Shown one piece after another: positions 8,939-16,799 of a stretch of DNA of 64,000 nucleotides. Where the stretch lies: the NCBI GenBank assembly GCA_964502735.1, contig CAZCYD010000010.1, positions 6,855-70,854 of the forward strand. The letters run 5' to 3'. Source of the stretch: JACKAN01 sp964502735. GTDB taxonomy: Bacteria > Bdellovibrionota > Bdellovibrionia > Bdellovibrionales > UBA1609. The notes under the pieces are model-generated. The model was given only the letters and a program-made list of their open reading frames with translations. It ran no database searches and was not told where the DNA came from. The stretch's first letter is position 1. Each line of letters starts with the position of its first letter. The translations under genes were made by a program, and so were the position numbers.

Positions 8939-9988
8939 TCAAGACCTAAGACCATGAGCTCTTGACTCCAAAGCTCCGGCGGCCGTCATCTCCATAAATA
9001 GAGCATTAGATGAGATCTCTTCAATAGAAGTGGCATTTAAATAACTCATTCCGCTCCTGAGGCCCCCAGAAAGTTCGTGGATGACGTGACTTAGGTGACC
9101 TTTTAAGGGCACCATAGTGGACTCTCCTTCAGCGGCCATACCCTCAGGCACTCCACCCCTCCAGCTAACTTGAGCGGCTTTTGAAGCCATGCCCCGGTAT
9201 TGCTTTTTGCCACCTCGGATTTCTCCAGGGGTTTCAATCACTCCAGAGAGAATAGAGCCCAACATTACAGTTTGGGCTCCAGCAGCCAAAGCCTTTACAA
9301 TGTCTCCAGATGTCTTGATTCCGCCATCGGCAATAACGGGAACTCCCTTTTCCCTTGCCACTTCAGCGCATAACGCTATTGCTGTTAATTGAGGAACTCC
9401 ACAGCCCGTTATAATGCGAGTTGTGCACATGGAGCCAGGTCCTATCCCGACCTTGATAGCCGCAGCTCCAGCTTCGCAAAGGTCTTCTACCCCTTGTGGA
9501 GTGGCGACGTTGCCGACAATAAGGTCTACATCGGGGTAGGCATCTTTAAGCCACTTCATAGCTTCTAGCATTTGAATAGAGTGGCCGTGGGCGATATCTA
9601 TAGTTAAAATGTTGACTCCAGCTTGCACAAGGGCTTGTGTTCTTTCTTGGTAGTCTTGGTTGACTCCAATGCTTGCACTTATGTTGGTTAAACCATTTTC
9701 TTTAAGAGCTCTCACCTGTTGAACTTGCTGCTCGATAGACATAAATCTGTGAAGTATACCTATGGCACCAGATTGATGCATGGCTATGGCCATGTCGGAT
9801 TCTGTGATGGTGTCCATGTTGGCGCTAATAAAAGGGCGATCAATGCGAATATTTTTAGTCAATTGACTGCTGAGGTCAGGGTCTTTTCGCGACCGTACAT
9901 CAGATTTTTTAGGCATCAATAGTACATCATCAAAAGTTAAGCCTCTTTGGCGTGAACGTATTTGTTTCCAATTAAACATTAATTCCAT
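8939..9988 (-). CDS. IMP dehydrogenase/GMP reductase family enzyme lacking CBS domains
   Basis: A 349-residue TIM-barrel NAD(P)-dependent enzyme of purine interconversion. The catalytic cysteine is C188 in GIGPGSMCTTR, and VIADGGIKTSGD, MLGSILSG and the GGLRSGMSY flap-distal motif are clear. It has no CBS (Bateman) insert, so its length matches GMP reductase (about 345) rather than the usual 485-500 of IMP dehydrogenase. The catalytic flap reads GGVPEGMAAEGESTMVPLKG, closer to GMP reductase (GGVxxYxASEG...VPFKG) than to the Arg-Tyr flap of IMP dehydrogenase, while the C-terminal AGALESRAHGL looks more like IMP dehydrogenase. I favour a GMP-reductase-type activity but cannot exclude a minimal IMP dehydrogenase. 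GGAG lies 11 nt before the ATG at 9988. Confidence 0.85.
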   Translation of the reverse strand: MELMFNWKQIRSRQRGLTFDDVLLMPKKSDVRSRKDPDLSSQLTKNIRIDRPFISANMDTITESDMAIAMHQSGAIGILHRFMSIEQQVQQVRALKENGLTNISASIGVNQDYQERTQALVQAGVNILTIDIAHGHSIQMLEAMKWLKDAYPDVDLIVGNVATPQGVEDLCEAGAAAIKVGIGPGSMCTTRIITGCGVPQLTAIALCAEVAREKGVPVIADGGIKTSGDIVKALAAGAQTVMLGSILSGVIETPGEIRGGKKQYRGMASKAAQVSWRGGVPEGMAAEGESTMVPLKGHLSHVIHELSGGLRSGMSYLNATSIEEISSNALFMEMTAAGALESRAHGLRS

Positions 9989-10180
9989 TTACTGATTGTC
10001 TCCGCAAAGAAAACTGGGGTTTCCAGGTTTTCTTTCGATAAAGTTTATGTTTTTTAAATCTGTGATGAACGGACTATAAGTATTAACTCAGACGCCTTAC
10101 GTCAAGGAGAGAGTTTCAGAAATCCTATATAAGATTCTCTATGGTCTCGTTAGAGCAGAATTGTCGCTTTGTCACAAAGA

Positions 10181-10209
10181 TTGACACTAAGCTAAATACA
10201 AGTGATTTT
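10181..10209 (+). promoter_or_regulatory. Candidate promoter of tRNA-Leu
   Basis: A perfect TTGACA at 10181-10186 is followed after 17 nt by GATTTT (10204-10209), a weak -10. Predicted transcription would begin about 10216, some 16 nt before the tRNA 5' end, which is a sensible tRNA leader. The -10 is poor, so this is tentative. Confidence 0.45.
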
Positions 10210-10231
10210 GCTGGCTCACCAATTCACTCTT

Positions 10232-10322
10232 GCCCGAGTGGCGAAATTGGTAGACGCACAGGACTTAAAATCCTGGGGACCTTCACCGGTCCGTGCCAGT
10301 TCGATTCTGGCCTCGGGCACCA
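10232..10322 (+). tRNA. tRNA-Leu (anticodon UAA)
   Basis: The sequence folds as a class II tRNA: acceptor arms GCCCGAG (10232-10238) and CTCGGGC (10312-10318), discriminator A, and an encoded CCA (10320-10322). The anticodon arm is CAGGA-CTTAAAA-TCCTG with TAA in the loop. A long variable arm (about GGGGACCTTCACCGGTCC) and the T arm with GTTCGATTC follow. This is the leucine acceptor that reads UUA/UUG codons. The CCA-adding enzyme at 39.6 kb would only be needed for repair of this one. Confidence 0.96.
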
Positions 10323-10335
10323 TTCATTCGTAACA

Positions 10336-10614
10336 ATGGTCGAATCCCCACACGTTGCAAGTGAAGTCAAAATTAACCTGTTGAAAAATGGAGTGAATTT
10401 TATCTTGTTAGCACCTGTCGGAATCGTATCAGATGGTGGAGAAGTTGATATTCAAGAAAAACAAGAGCTTCTTAATTCAAGAGAAATGATTACTAATGGA
10501 GCTATCGTAAACACTGTCAATTCATATGGGCTTGCAACACTAGCTTCAAGTCAAAGTACAATTAAAGCCCTCAATACTTTGACTGAAGTTACCGTAAATT
10601 CTGCTGCTTATTGA
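10336..10614 (+). CDS. Doubtful small ORF or gene remnant next to tRNA-Leu
   Basis: An open frame of 92 codons starts 13 nt after the tRNA 3' end. No ribosome site precedes the ATG and the tRNA lies immediately upstream, so it may not be translated. The predicted protein is alternating hydrophobic/polar with no motif I recognise. The frame stays open for over 90 codons in AT-rich sequence, which is why I list it. It could be the tail of a decayed element that used the tRNA as a target. Confidence 0.3.
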   Translation: MVESPHVASEVKINLLKNGVNFILLAPVGIVSDGGEVDIQEKQELLNSREMITNGAIVNTVNSYGLATLASSQSTIKALNTLTEVTVNSAAY

Positions 10615-10703
10615 GTTCGAATTTTATTTGGTTTTGAGTTTATTAACGAGCTCTTGCAGCTCAGGAAGAAAAAATTGGGTAAAGTCGTAAACTTGCTTAG
10701 CAA

Positions 10704-10722
10704 CCACCGTTTAAAACGGTGG
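10704..10722. repeat. Short perfect palindrome between converging genes
   Basis: CCACCGTTT and AAACGGTGG pair perfectly around a single A. There is no T-run on either side, so it is a weak candidate terminator. Similar hairpins occur at REP elements and at IS200/IS605-type ends, but no transposase gene is near. Function not determined. Confidence 0.55.
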
Positions 10723-10765
10723 GTTTCGGAAATTCTGAGTTTCTGGATATAAATCAACAACTGAG

Positions 10766-11908
10766 CTAAAAAGAAGATTGAATAGCCGTGACCGCGTACC
10801 AAGTTGTATTCAGCCCATGAAGAGGACCGAGTTGGTCGTTGTAAATGGGAACACCCGCTTCAATAACAGCGCGAAAAAGTGGGCCGAGGTATATGCCAGT
10901 TTTTAGGCCAACCTGAGCCGACCAGCGAGCGCCAGAAGCCGCAAAAATATCGCCAGTTTCCTTTTCAGCTAGAGGATTAGAAAAGGCTTGAGATGGAGGT
11001 CCTCCTCTTTCTCCTGCATAAGTTCCAGTTCTTCCATGTTGACCGGCAGAACTCCTCTCAAAAGCTCTATAATTGGAAGGTCCGGGCCTTGAACCCTCAG
11101 GTGGGCGAGCTGAGGATCTGGCCGCAGCGGTAGCGCGATTGTTGTATTCGGTCACATTTTCTGACCCTACAACCTCACGCCAATTTTTATAGTAGAGACT
11201 ACCGGTCAGTGCAACATACCGATTAATCCAGTACCCACTTGAAAGAGTGGCTGTGATTTCGTCGCCCAATCTGTAGTCTAAGTCATTACGTCCCGTTCTT
11301 ATATAGCCTTGAATGCGAGCATTAAAGTCCCAGCTTTCAACTTTTTGGCGATAGTAGACAACTGGAGAAAAATCGTAAGTTCCCGACCCCAGCTGTCCTT
11401 GGTAAGATACAAGTCTGCCATTAGAAGTTTTTTCTTGATAGTTGCCAGTTGGGAGGCTGAGATTCAAAGAAACAAGAAACATGCCTTTGTTTTCTAAAAT
11501 GAACTCTTTGCCAACACCTATGAGGGTGTCGCTTAGGCCTTCTGTGCTGGCATCAATTGTAGAAGGCATACCTGGAAAGGTAAGGGCCGACTTTAGTGTG
11601 ATGTCATTTTTTAGGTGCCTACCTGAAACAGAAAATGAATAGGAATCTGATATTTTATAATTGAGGCCAAAGGAGTGAGTCGATACAGTTAAACTTTCGG
11701 GTTGATAGAGGTAATTAGAGCTGAGCTCTCCCTCAAATTGGCGGTGGGTATAGCTATAATGCGTGCTTAATCTTTTTGTCGGAGTGGCGAGTTTTGCCGT
11801 AGTTATAGCTTTTTCTTCAAAATTTTCTTTGGCTTGAGATTGAGTGGCATAAATCATAGCCAGCAATATCACGGCTACAGTAAAGGCTCTGTATATAGCA
11901 CCTAACAT
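10766..11908 (-). CDS. Outer-membrane beta-barrel protein (MetA/phenol-degradation-like barrel)
   Basis: A 380-residue exported protein. The signal peptide spans about residues 1-26 (hydrophobic FTVAVILLAMIYA, then TQSQAKE). The mature part alternates short amphipathic strands rich in Tyr, Ser and Thr and ends in F, as barrels recognised by BamA do. The motif LNLSLPTGNY and strands such as YDFSPVVYYRQ resemble the MetA-pathway/transporter barrel family (PF13557-like), though I recognise this only loosely. A loop at about residues 265-330 is rich in Arg, Gly, Ser and Ala. The ATG at 11908 follows AGGGGAAA and begins a good signal peptide; the frame stays open further upstream to 11992 but without a signal. 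Confidence 0.7.
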   Translation of the reverse strand: MLGAIYRAFTVAVILLAMIYATQSQAKENFEEKAITTAKLATPTKRLSTHYSYTHRQFEGELSSNYLYQPESLTVSTHSFGLNYKISDSYSFSVSGRHLKNDITLKSALTFPGMPSTIDASTEGLSDTLIGVGKEFILENKGMFLVSLNLSLPTGNYQEKTSNGRLVSYQGQLGSGTYDFSPVVYYRQKVESWDFNARIQGYIRTGRNDLDYRLGDEITATLSSGYWINRYVALTGSLYYKNWREVVGSENVTEYNNRATAAARSSARPPEGSRPGPSNYRAFERSSAGQHGRTGTYAGERGGPPSQAFSNPLAEKETGDIFAASGARWSAQVGLKTGIYLGPLFRAVIEAGVPIYNDQLGPLHGLNTTWYAVTAIQSSF

Positions 11909-12040
11909 TAAAATTTCCCCTGGTTTCCTGTGAATTACACTTGGCAAGGGTCTACTCCTCTCGAATACAAGTGTAAACATAATATTTCGCAATAATGAAG
12001 GGATTACATGGTGATGTTGCCATTGACCTTTTAGCTGCTG

Positions 12041-13663
12041 GTGTTAGCATTAAAACTAATGAAGATGAATCAAGTTAGGGATTATTTTTCTATTATTGAC
12101 TTATTTAGAGGCTTTAACGCCTTCCAGTTAACAGCTCTTGAGAAGCACTGCAAGGTTGTGCAAATCCCTGGAGGCGATGTCATTTTGTCGCAAGGTGACC
12201 TCAATAAAAGTTTATATGTACTTTTAAGTGGAAAATTGGGGGTTCGTGTCGACGGGAATAATGTGGCGGCAATGGATTCTATGGGAGAGATCATAGGAGA
12301 AATGAGTGTTGTTACAGGGGCTCCGATTTCTGCTACAATATTGGCCGAAACAGATGCTAAGTTAATTGAGATAGATCTTTTGGCTCTAAATTTAACCCTA
12401 GGTGACAAGAAAGAAGAGTTTAATTCAGCCTTATTTAAGGCTTTTGCCGTGAGTTTAGCAGATAAGCTGAGAACCACGAATCAAAAAGCGAAATATTTTG
12501 AAGACGTTAGTGATAAACACTTGAGTGAAATCTATCGTGGCCAGAAAATTGCTTTAAAGAGGCTCCAGGATGTAACCTCACAATATTTGCCTCAACTCAA
12601 AAGTAATCTTACAAAAATTGAAGATCAGAGTTCTAATCGCATTAGTGAGAGTTTAGGTCAGATTGAGTTAATTGAAAAAAATTTGGAGCCAATTGTTTCA
12701 AGTTTTAATGCCTCTCTTCTAAAAAAAAATAAAAAGGTGCTTTTAGCTGAGTCTAACAAGAGAGAGCAATCCATTGCAAAAATGGCATTGGGTGGAACGG
12801 GGATTGAGCTGGATATTGCCTCTCATATCAATGAAGCCAGGGAATTAATTGCAACCCATAGCTACGATATTGTTTTTGTCAGTATAGAAATGATTGAAAT
12901 TATTTCTATGCCAGCGGAGGGGCAAAATTCACAATATGCATTGATGATTTCAGAGGCTTTAAGAGATCATATACCTAGACTAAGAGCCTTAAAACAACTA
13001 CCCAATATTGTATCTAGAGATTCAAGCGACCGCCTTTTTACAAGTAAAAACATTGTGACAACAGTATCTAAGTTGGCAGGGAAGGACATTTTTGGTTTGG
13101 GAAAGTATTTGGCATGGGGAGTGGATTTACAGTCTCATGAAGTTACGGGAAGCGAAATGAGAAAAAACCTTAACATGCATATGCGACACTATTTTGAAAA
13201 ATTGGGGGTACGATCATCAAGACTAGATAGTATATCGACAGTTGCCGAAGAATTATTGATGAACGCCATTTATGATGCGCCGACGGATAAAAATGGAAAG
13301 CCAATATATAATCATTTAGATAGGTCTACTCATTCCATAGAGCTGCATAAGGATCAGTTTGGCAAATTTTCTTACGGGACTGATGGAGTGCTAATCGGTA
13401 TTTCCGTGGAGGACCCTTACGGAGCTTTAAATGGTCACATCGTTATCAATTATTTGGATAGTTGTTATTCTGGTGCGGCAGGTAGTCTTAATACTGAAAA
13501 GGGTGGAGCGGGTAGAGGGCTTCATATGATAATTGAGCTGTCTGATTTTGTAGTCTTTAATATAAAAAAAGGTGTTAGAACAGAAATCATAGCTCTTTTT
13601 CATTTGGACAACAAAAGTTCAATGGAGAGAGCAACTAATTTTCATTACTTTTATGAGGTTTAA
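12041..13663 (+). CDS. Cyclic-nucleotide-binding / receiver-like / histidine-kinase-type ATPase fusion protein
   Basis: A 540-residue cytoplasmic signalling protein. The N-terminus (about 20-135) is a CRP-type cNMP-binding domain with GGDVILSQGDLNKSLYVLLSGKLGV and GEIIGEMSVVTGAPISATILA. A helical linker follows. A degenerate receiver-like region (about 230-345) begins KKVLLAESNKREQSIAKMAL but lacks the acidic pair and the phospho-acceptor. The C-terminus (about 395-525) is a GHKL ATPase with the N-box EELLMNAIYDAP and glycine motif GGAGRGLHM, but no dimerisation/phospho-His box. It could therefore act like an anti-sigma-factor-type kinase (RsbW-like) rather than a classical histidine kinase. 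ATG codons at 12059 and 12065 are equally plausible starts. It ends directly before the AI-2E-type transporter gene. Confidence 0.8.
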   Translation: MLALKLMKMNQVRDYFSIIDLFRGFNAFQLTALEKHCKVVQIPGGDVILSQGDLNKSLYVLLSGKLGVRVDGNNVAAMDSMGEIIGEMSVVTGAPISATILAETDAKLIEIDLLALNLTLGDKKEEFNSALFKAFAVSLADKLRTTNQKAKYFEDVSDKHLSEIYRGQKIALKRLQDVTSQYLPQLKSNLTKIEDQSSNRISESLGQIELIEKNLEPIVSSFNASLLKKNKKVLLAESNKREQSIAKMALGGTGIELDIASHINEARELIATHSYDIVFVSIEMIEIISMPAEGQNSQYALMISEALRDHIPRLRALKQLPNIVSRDSSDRLFTSKNIVTTVSKLAGKDIFGLGKYLAWGVDLQSHEVTGSEMRKNLNMHMRHYFEKLGVRSSRLDSISTVAEELLMNAIYDAPTDKNGKPIYNHLDRSTHSIELHKDQFGKFSYGTDGVLIGISVEDPYGALNGHIVINYLDSCYSGAAGSLNTEKGGAGRGLHMIIELSDFVVFNIKKGVRTEIIALFHLDNKSSMERATNFHYFYEV

Positions 13664-14656
13664 GTGCCTATTCGTGAAGAAAAATTGGTTCATTACGCAA
13701 TTTTGCTAATAGCCGGCATATTAATTACTCAGGGGCTTATATTTACAAAATCTATATTGTTGCCATTCATTTTTTCTTTATTCATTTACATTACTTTTTT
13801 CCCCATTGTCCAAAAGTTGGAAACTAAATACAAGGTACCACACGCACTTTCCATTCTTATTGGTGGGGTTTTTGTTCTCTTAAGTGTGAGCTCGGTTTTA
13901 ACCTTAACTTTTTATTCTTTGGCTAATTTTGCTGAAGATGCAAATAAGTACAGATCTCAAATTGCAGATCTGCTGGTTCGAGCCAGAGTTTTGTCAGACT
14001 TTTTGGGCGTTGACTTCAACTGGTCTGATTTGCAAAGTGAAATTAAATCTCTTCCCATTCTGGATTGGATCAAAAATATAACAGGTGGGTTTATTGTTAT
14101 AATTGGGAATATTTCTTTAGTAGCTATATTTAGTATGTTTCTCTTTTTGGGAGGAGGGAGAGCTCAAACCAAATCCCAAGTGTTGTTAGAAATAGAAGAG
14201 AAAACCTCAAAATACATAGTTACGAAATTTACAATTTCACTGATTACGGCTCTTTTGGTGGGATTTATTTTATTGATTTTTGATGTGGAGCTTTTATTCT
14301 TATTTGTCCTTTTAACTTTTCTACTAAATTTTATTCCCAATGTCGGATCGCTTATTGCTATTTTATTACCGGTTCCCGTGCTTTATTTGCAATTTGGTTT
14401 CAGTTTCAACTTCTGGTGCGTCTTAATAATGACTTCATCTGTACAAATGATTTTAGGAAACGTTATTGAGCCAAAATTTATGGGTGAATCTATGGATATT
14501 CATCCTATTTGCATCTTAATATTTTTAATGTTTTGGGGTCTAGTGTGGGGAGTTCAGGGCATGTTTTTGGCTGTTCCCATTTCGGCTGTTATAAAAATTG
14601 TTTTTGCCCAATTTGAAATCACTCAACCTTTGGCTAGATTAATGTCAGCCAAGTAG
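13664..14656 (+). CDS. AI-2E/PerM-family membrane transporter
   Basis: A 330-residue multi-pass inner-membrane protein with about seven hydrophobic segments, two at the N-terminus, a soluble periplasm-like region (about 85-145) and a C-terminal block containing LTFLLNFIPNVGSLIAILLPVPVLYL, the family signature (F-x-P-x-[VI]-G). The GTG start abuts the previous stop and is preceded by GAGGTTTAA, so it is translationally linked to the cNMP/ATPase fusion. Family members export small molecules or Na+ in exchange for H+; the substrate here is unknown. Confidence 0.85.
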   Translation: MPIREEKLVHYAILLIAGILITQGLIFTKSILLPFIFSLFIYITFFPIVQKLETKYKVPHALSILIGGVFVLLSVSSVLTLTFYSLANFAEDANKYRSQIADLLVRARVLSDFLGVDFNWSDLQSEIKSLPILDWIKNITGGFIVIIGNISLVAIFSMFLFLGGGRAQTKSQVLLEIEEKTSKYIVTKFTISLITALLVGFILLIFDVELLFLFVLLTFLLNFIPNVGSLIAILLPVPVLYLQFGFSFNFWCVLIMTSSVQMILGNVIEPKFMGESMDIHPICILIFLMFWGLVWGVQGMFLAVPISAVIKIVFAQFEITQPLARLMSAK

Positions 14657-14758
14657 GGTTTTATATCAAAGCTAATATTTTATCTATCTTACGGAAAGAT
14701 TTCTTCCGATGAGAATAAAATAGAAAAATTGAATTTTAAGACCATTTGAAAATTTATT

Positions 14759-16336
14759 GTGCCTTTTGGTAAACTGTCGTGCTGGGTAAAAATGAAGAGT
14801 GAGTCAAATATAAATCTAATGTTTAGTCACCTTATCGAATACTACGGGAATCTTCATGTTCCAATTTTAGTTTTAGATCGTAATTTGCAGACCGTTTATT
14901 TAAATGAATCTGCGGAAGATCTTTTAGGGTATACATCAGAGGCTTTAGAAAGAGTTGGTTTTTTAAATATCTTTTCTTCTAAAACTCAGCAGCAGGTAGA
15001 GTCTTCTGTACAGATAGTTTTGGAAAATCCAAAATCAGCGGTGCAGGCTTTGACAGATGTAAAAATAAGGAAGAAGAGCGGCAAAACTGTACATGTCAAT
15101 TTCAGCGTAAAATGCTTGATGACGAATGACTATATTGTAGTTTCATTACATGATTTGACGGAACTCATGTTGGCGCAAAGAGAAAAAGACACTTATATGA
15201 GAGAGTTGAATCACATCTCCAAACTTGCAGACATAGGTCGGTTGACGGCGGGTGTAGCTCATGAACTTAATAATCCTCTTATGATTATTCGGGGCTTTGC
15301 AGAAAACATTCAGTTATTAATTGACCAAGGTGGTACTAACAAAAAAGAGATTTTGTCTCAAGTCGACCCCATAGTTAAAGCCTCTGATCGTATGGCAAAA
15401 ATTATTAGTACAATGATGAAATTTTCTAGGGATGATGAAGTCTTGATGGTTCACGTAGACCTGTGGGAAATTGTAGAGGACACTTTAGTGTTCATGCGCA
15501 ACCGCTTATCTGAGTCTGGTATTCAGGTAGAGAGAGACTTGCGCTCTCCTCTTTGTGTAGTGAAATGCGATCCTAATCAGATAGAGCAAATCATTTTAAA
15601 TATACTATCAAATGCAATTCATGCTCTAGAGAGTGTTCCAGAAAGCAATCGAAAAATAAGAATCACTCTAGATACTAAGGAAAAAGTCGTTTTGGGAATA
15701 TGGAACAACGGCCCTGAAATTTCAAATGAGATCAAAGATAAGGTTATGACCCCATTCTTTACGACTAAGGGAGTGGGTGAAGGGACTGGATTGGGGCTTT
15801 CTTTAAGTTATGAAATAATGAAGGGTCACAATGGGGAGTTGAGTTTCTCAAGTGCAAAAGGAAAGGGTGTTGAGTTTTACTTAACCTTTCCTATTTCTGG
15901 AGTTCTTGATAGCTTCCAGAAAATTAGCAATAAAAGAAAAATTCTTGTTGTTGACGATGAAAGTTTTATTGTTGATCTATTAAGTCATAAACTTGCCAGA
16001 TATGGTTATGATGTGCTTACAGCCAAAGATGGAGAAGAAGCTAAAAAAATTCTTTATTCATGTCCCGATATAGATTGTATTTTTACAGATATAAGAATGC
16101 CACATGTTGATGGGTTCCAATTAATTAAATATATAAAATCTATTCGTCCTCAGACACTTATTTATGCAATAAGTGGTTATGCGGGGAGAAGATCCTTAGA
16201 AATGAAAGTTAAAAGACTGGGTGTTCATGGTTTTTTGTCAAAGCCTATCGATCACTTTCTTTTTTCTAAAGTTGTTAACGAAATAGAAGATCATTTTCGA
16301 GGGTTGGAAAGTAAAAAAACGGACCAAGCCAGCTAG
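14759..16336 (+). CDS. Hybrid sensor histidine kinase (PAS-HisKA-HATPase-REC)
   Basis: A 525-residue cytosolic kinase. It has a PAS sensor at about 30-135 (VPILVLDRNLQTVYLNESAEDLLGY), a phospho-acceptor H168 in AGVAHELNNPL, an N-box in QIILNILSNAIHAL, and catalytic motifs WNNGPEI, PFFTTKGVGEGTGLGLSLSYEI. A fused C-terminal receiver (about 393-515) has the acidic pair VVDDE and phospho-acceptor D444. No membrane segment is seen, so the signal is sensed in the cytosol, probably through PAS. The GTG at 14759 has no clear ribosome site; the ATG at 14792 is an alternative. It converges with a lone receiver protein, a likely partner. Confidence 0.9.
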   Translation: MPFGKLSCWVKMKSESNINLMFSHLIEYYGNLHVPILVLDRNLQTVYLNESAEDLLGYTSEALERVGFLNIFSSKTQQQVESSVQIVLENPKSAVQALTDVKIRKKSGKTVHVNFSVKCLMTNDYIVVSLHDLTELMLAQREKDTYMRELNHISKLADIGRLTAGVAHELNNPLMIIRGFAENIQLLIDQGGTNKKEILSQVDPIVKASDRMAKIISTMMKFSRDDEVLMVHVDLWEIVEDTLVFMRNRLSESGIQVERDLRSPLCVVKCDPNQIEQIILNILSNAIHALESVPESNRKIRITLDTKEKVVLGIWNNGPEISNEIKDKVMTPFFTTKGVGEGTGLGLSLSYEIMKGHNGELSFSSAKGKGVEFYLTFPISGVLDSFQKISNKRKILVVDDESFIVDLLSHKLARYGYDVLTAKDGEEAKKILYSCPDIDCIFTDIRMPHVDGFQLIKYIKSIRPQTLIYAISGYAGRRSLEMKVKRLGVHGFLSKPIDHFLFSKVVNEIEDHFRGLESKKTDQAS

Positions 16337-16341
16337 AGGGG

Positions 16342-16734
16342 TCAAACGGCGGTTTTTTCGGGTGCTCCAATAAGAGTTTGAATTTTTTCAATAATGTCAG
16401 TGTGCTTTACTGGCTTTATCATTATGTTAATGATTCCCTTTTTCATTGCTGTTACAAGTTTATCCCTCTCAGGTTGTCCAGTAATCATTAAAAAGTGAGC
16501 TTGAGAATTTAGGCTTTTAAACTCTGAAAAAAAATCGACACCATTCATTTTCGGCATTTTTAGATCACATATAATTAGGTCAAAAGCTGTGCCAGATTTT
16601 AGTTTTTGCAGAGCTTGCATAGCCGTAGCCGCTACAGAAACTTGGTATCCAAGTTTGGTAAATTTTGTTTCCAACATGAAGCGAATTTCTTCTTCGTCGT
16701 CTATAACTAGAATGTGCTTCCTAGATGTCCTCAT
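16342..16734 (-). CDS. Single-domain response regulator
   Basis: A 130-residue stand-alone receiver. It has the acidic pair in LVIDDEEEI (residues 9-17), phospho-acceptor D57 in LIICDLKMPKMNG, the switch Thr in HFLMITGQ, and the conserved Lys in IMIKPVKH. It has no output domain, so it should act by protein-protein contact or phosphorelay, as CheY-like or Spo0F-like proteins do. It converges tail to tail with the hybrid kinase gene (5 nt between stops), which suggests but does not prove that they form a relay. Confidence 0.92.
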   Translation of the reverse strand: MRTSRKHILVIDDEEEIRFMLETKFTKLGYQVSVAATAMQALQKLKSGTAFDLIICDLKMPKMNGVDFFSEFKSLNSQAHFLMITGQPERDKLVTAMKKGIINIMIKPVKHTDIIEKIQTLIGAPEKTAV

Positions 16735-16799
16735 TTTCTTATGCTAACAGATTATTAAGGTCATAATGAAAGAAAAAGAAGCGAGTGTCTCGAATTGAA

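Noticed and set aside
10141..10614. A 157-codon frame running across the tRNA-Leu gene
   Set aside because: The first two-thirds coincide with the tRNA and its leader; only the part after 10336 is considered, and that weakly.
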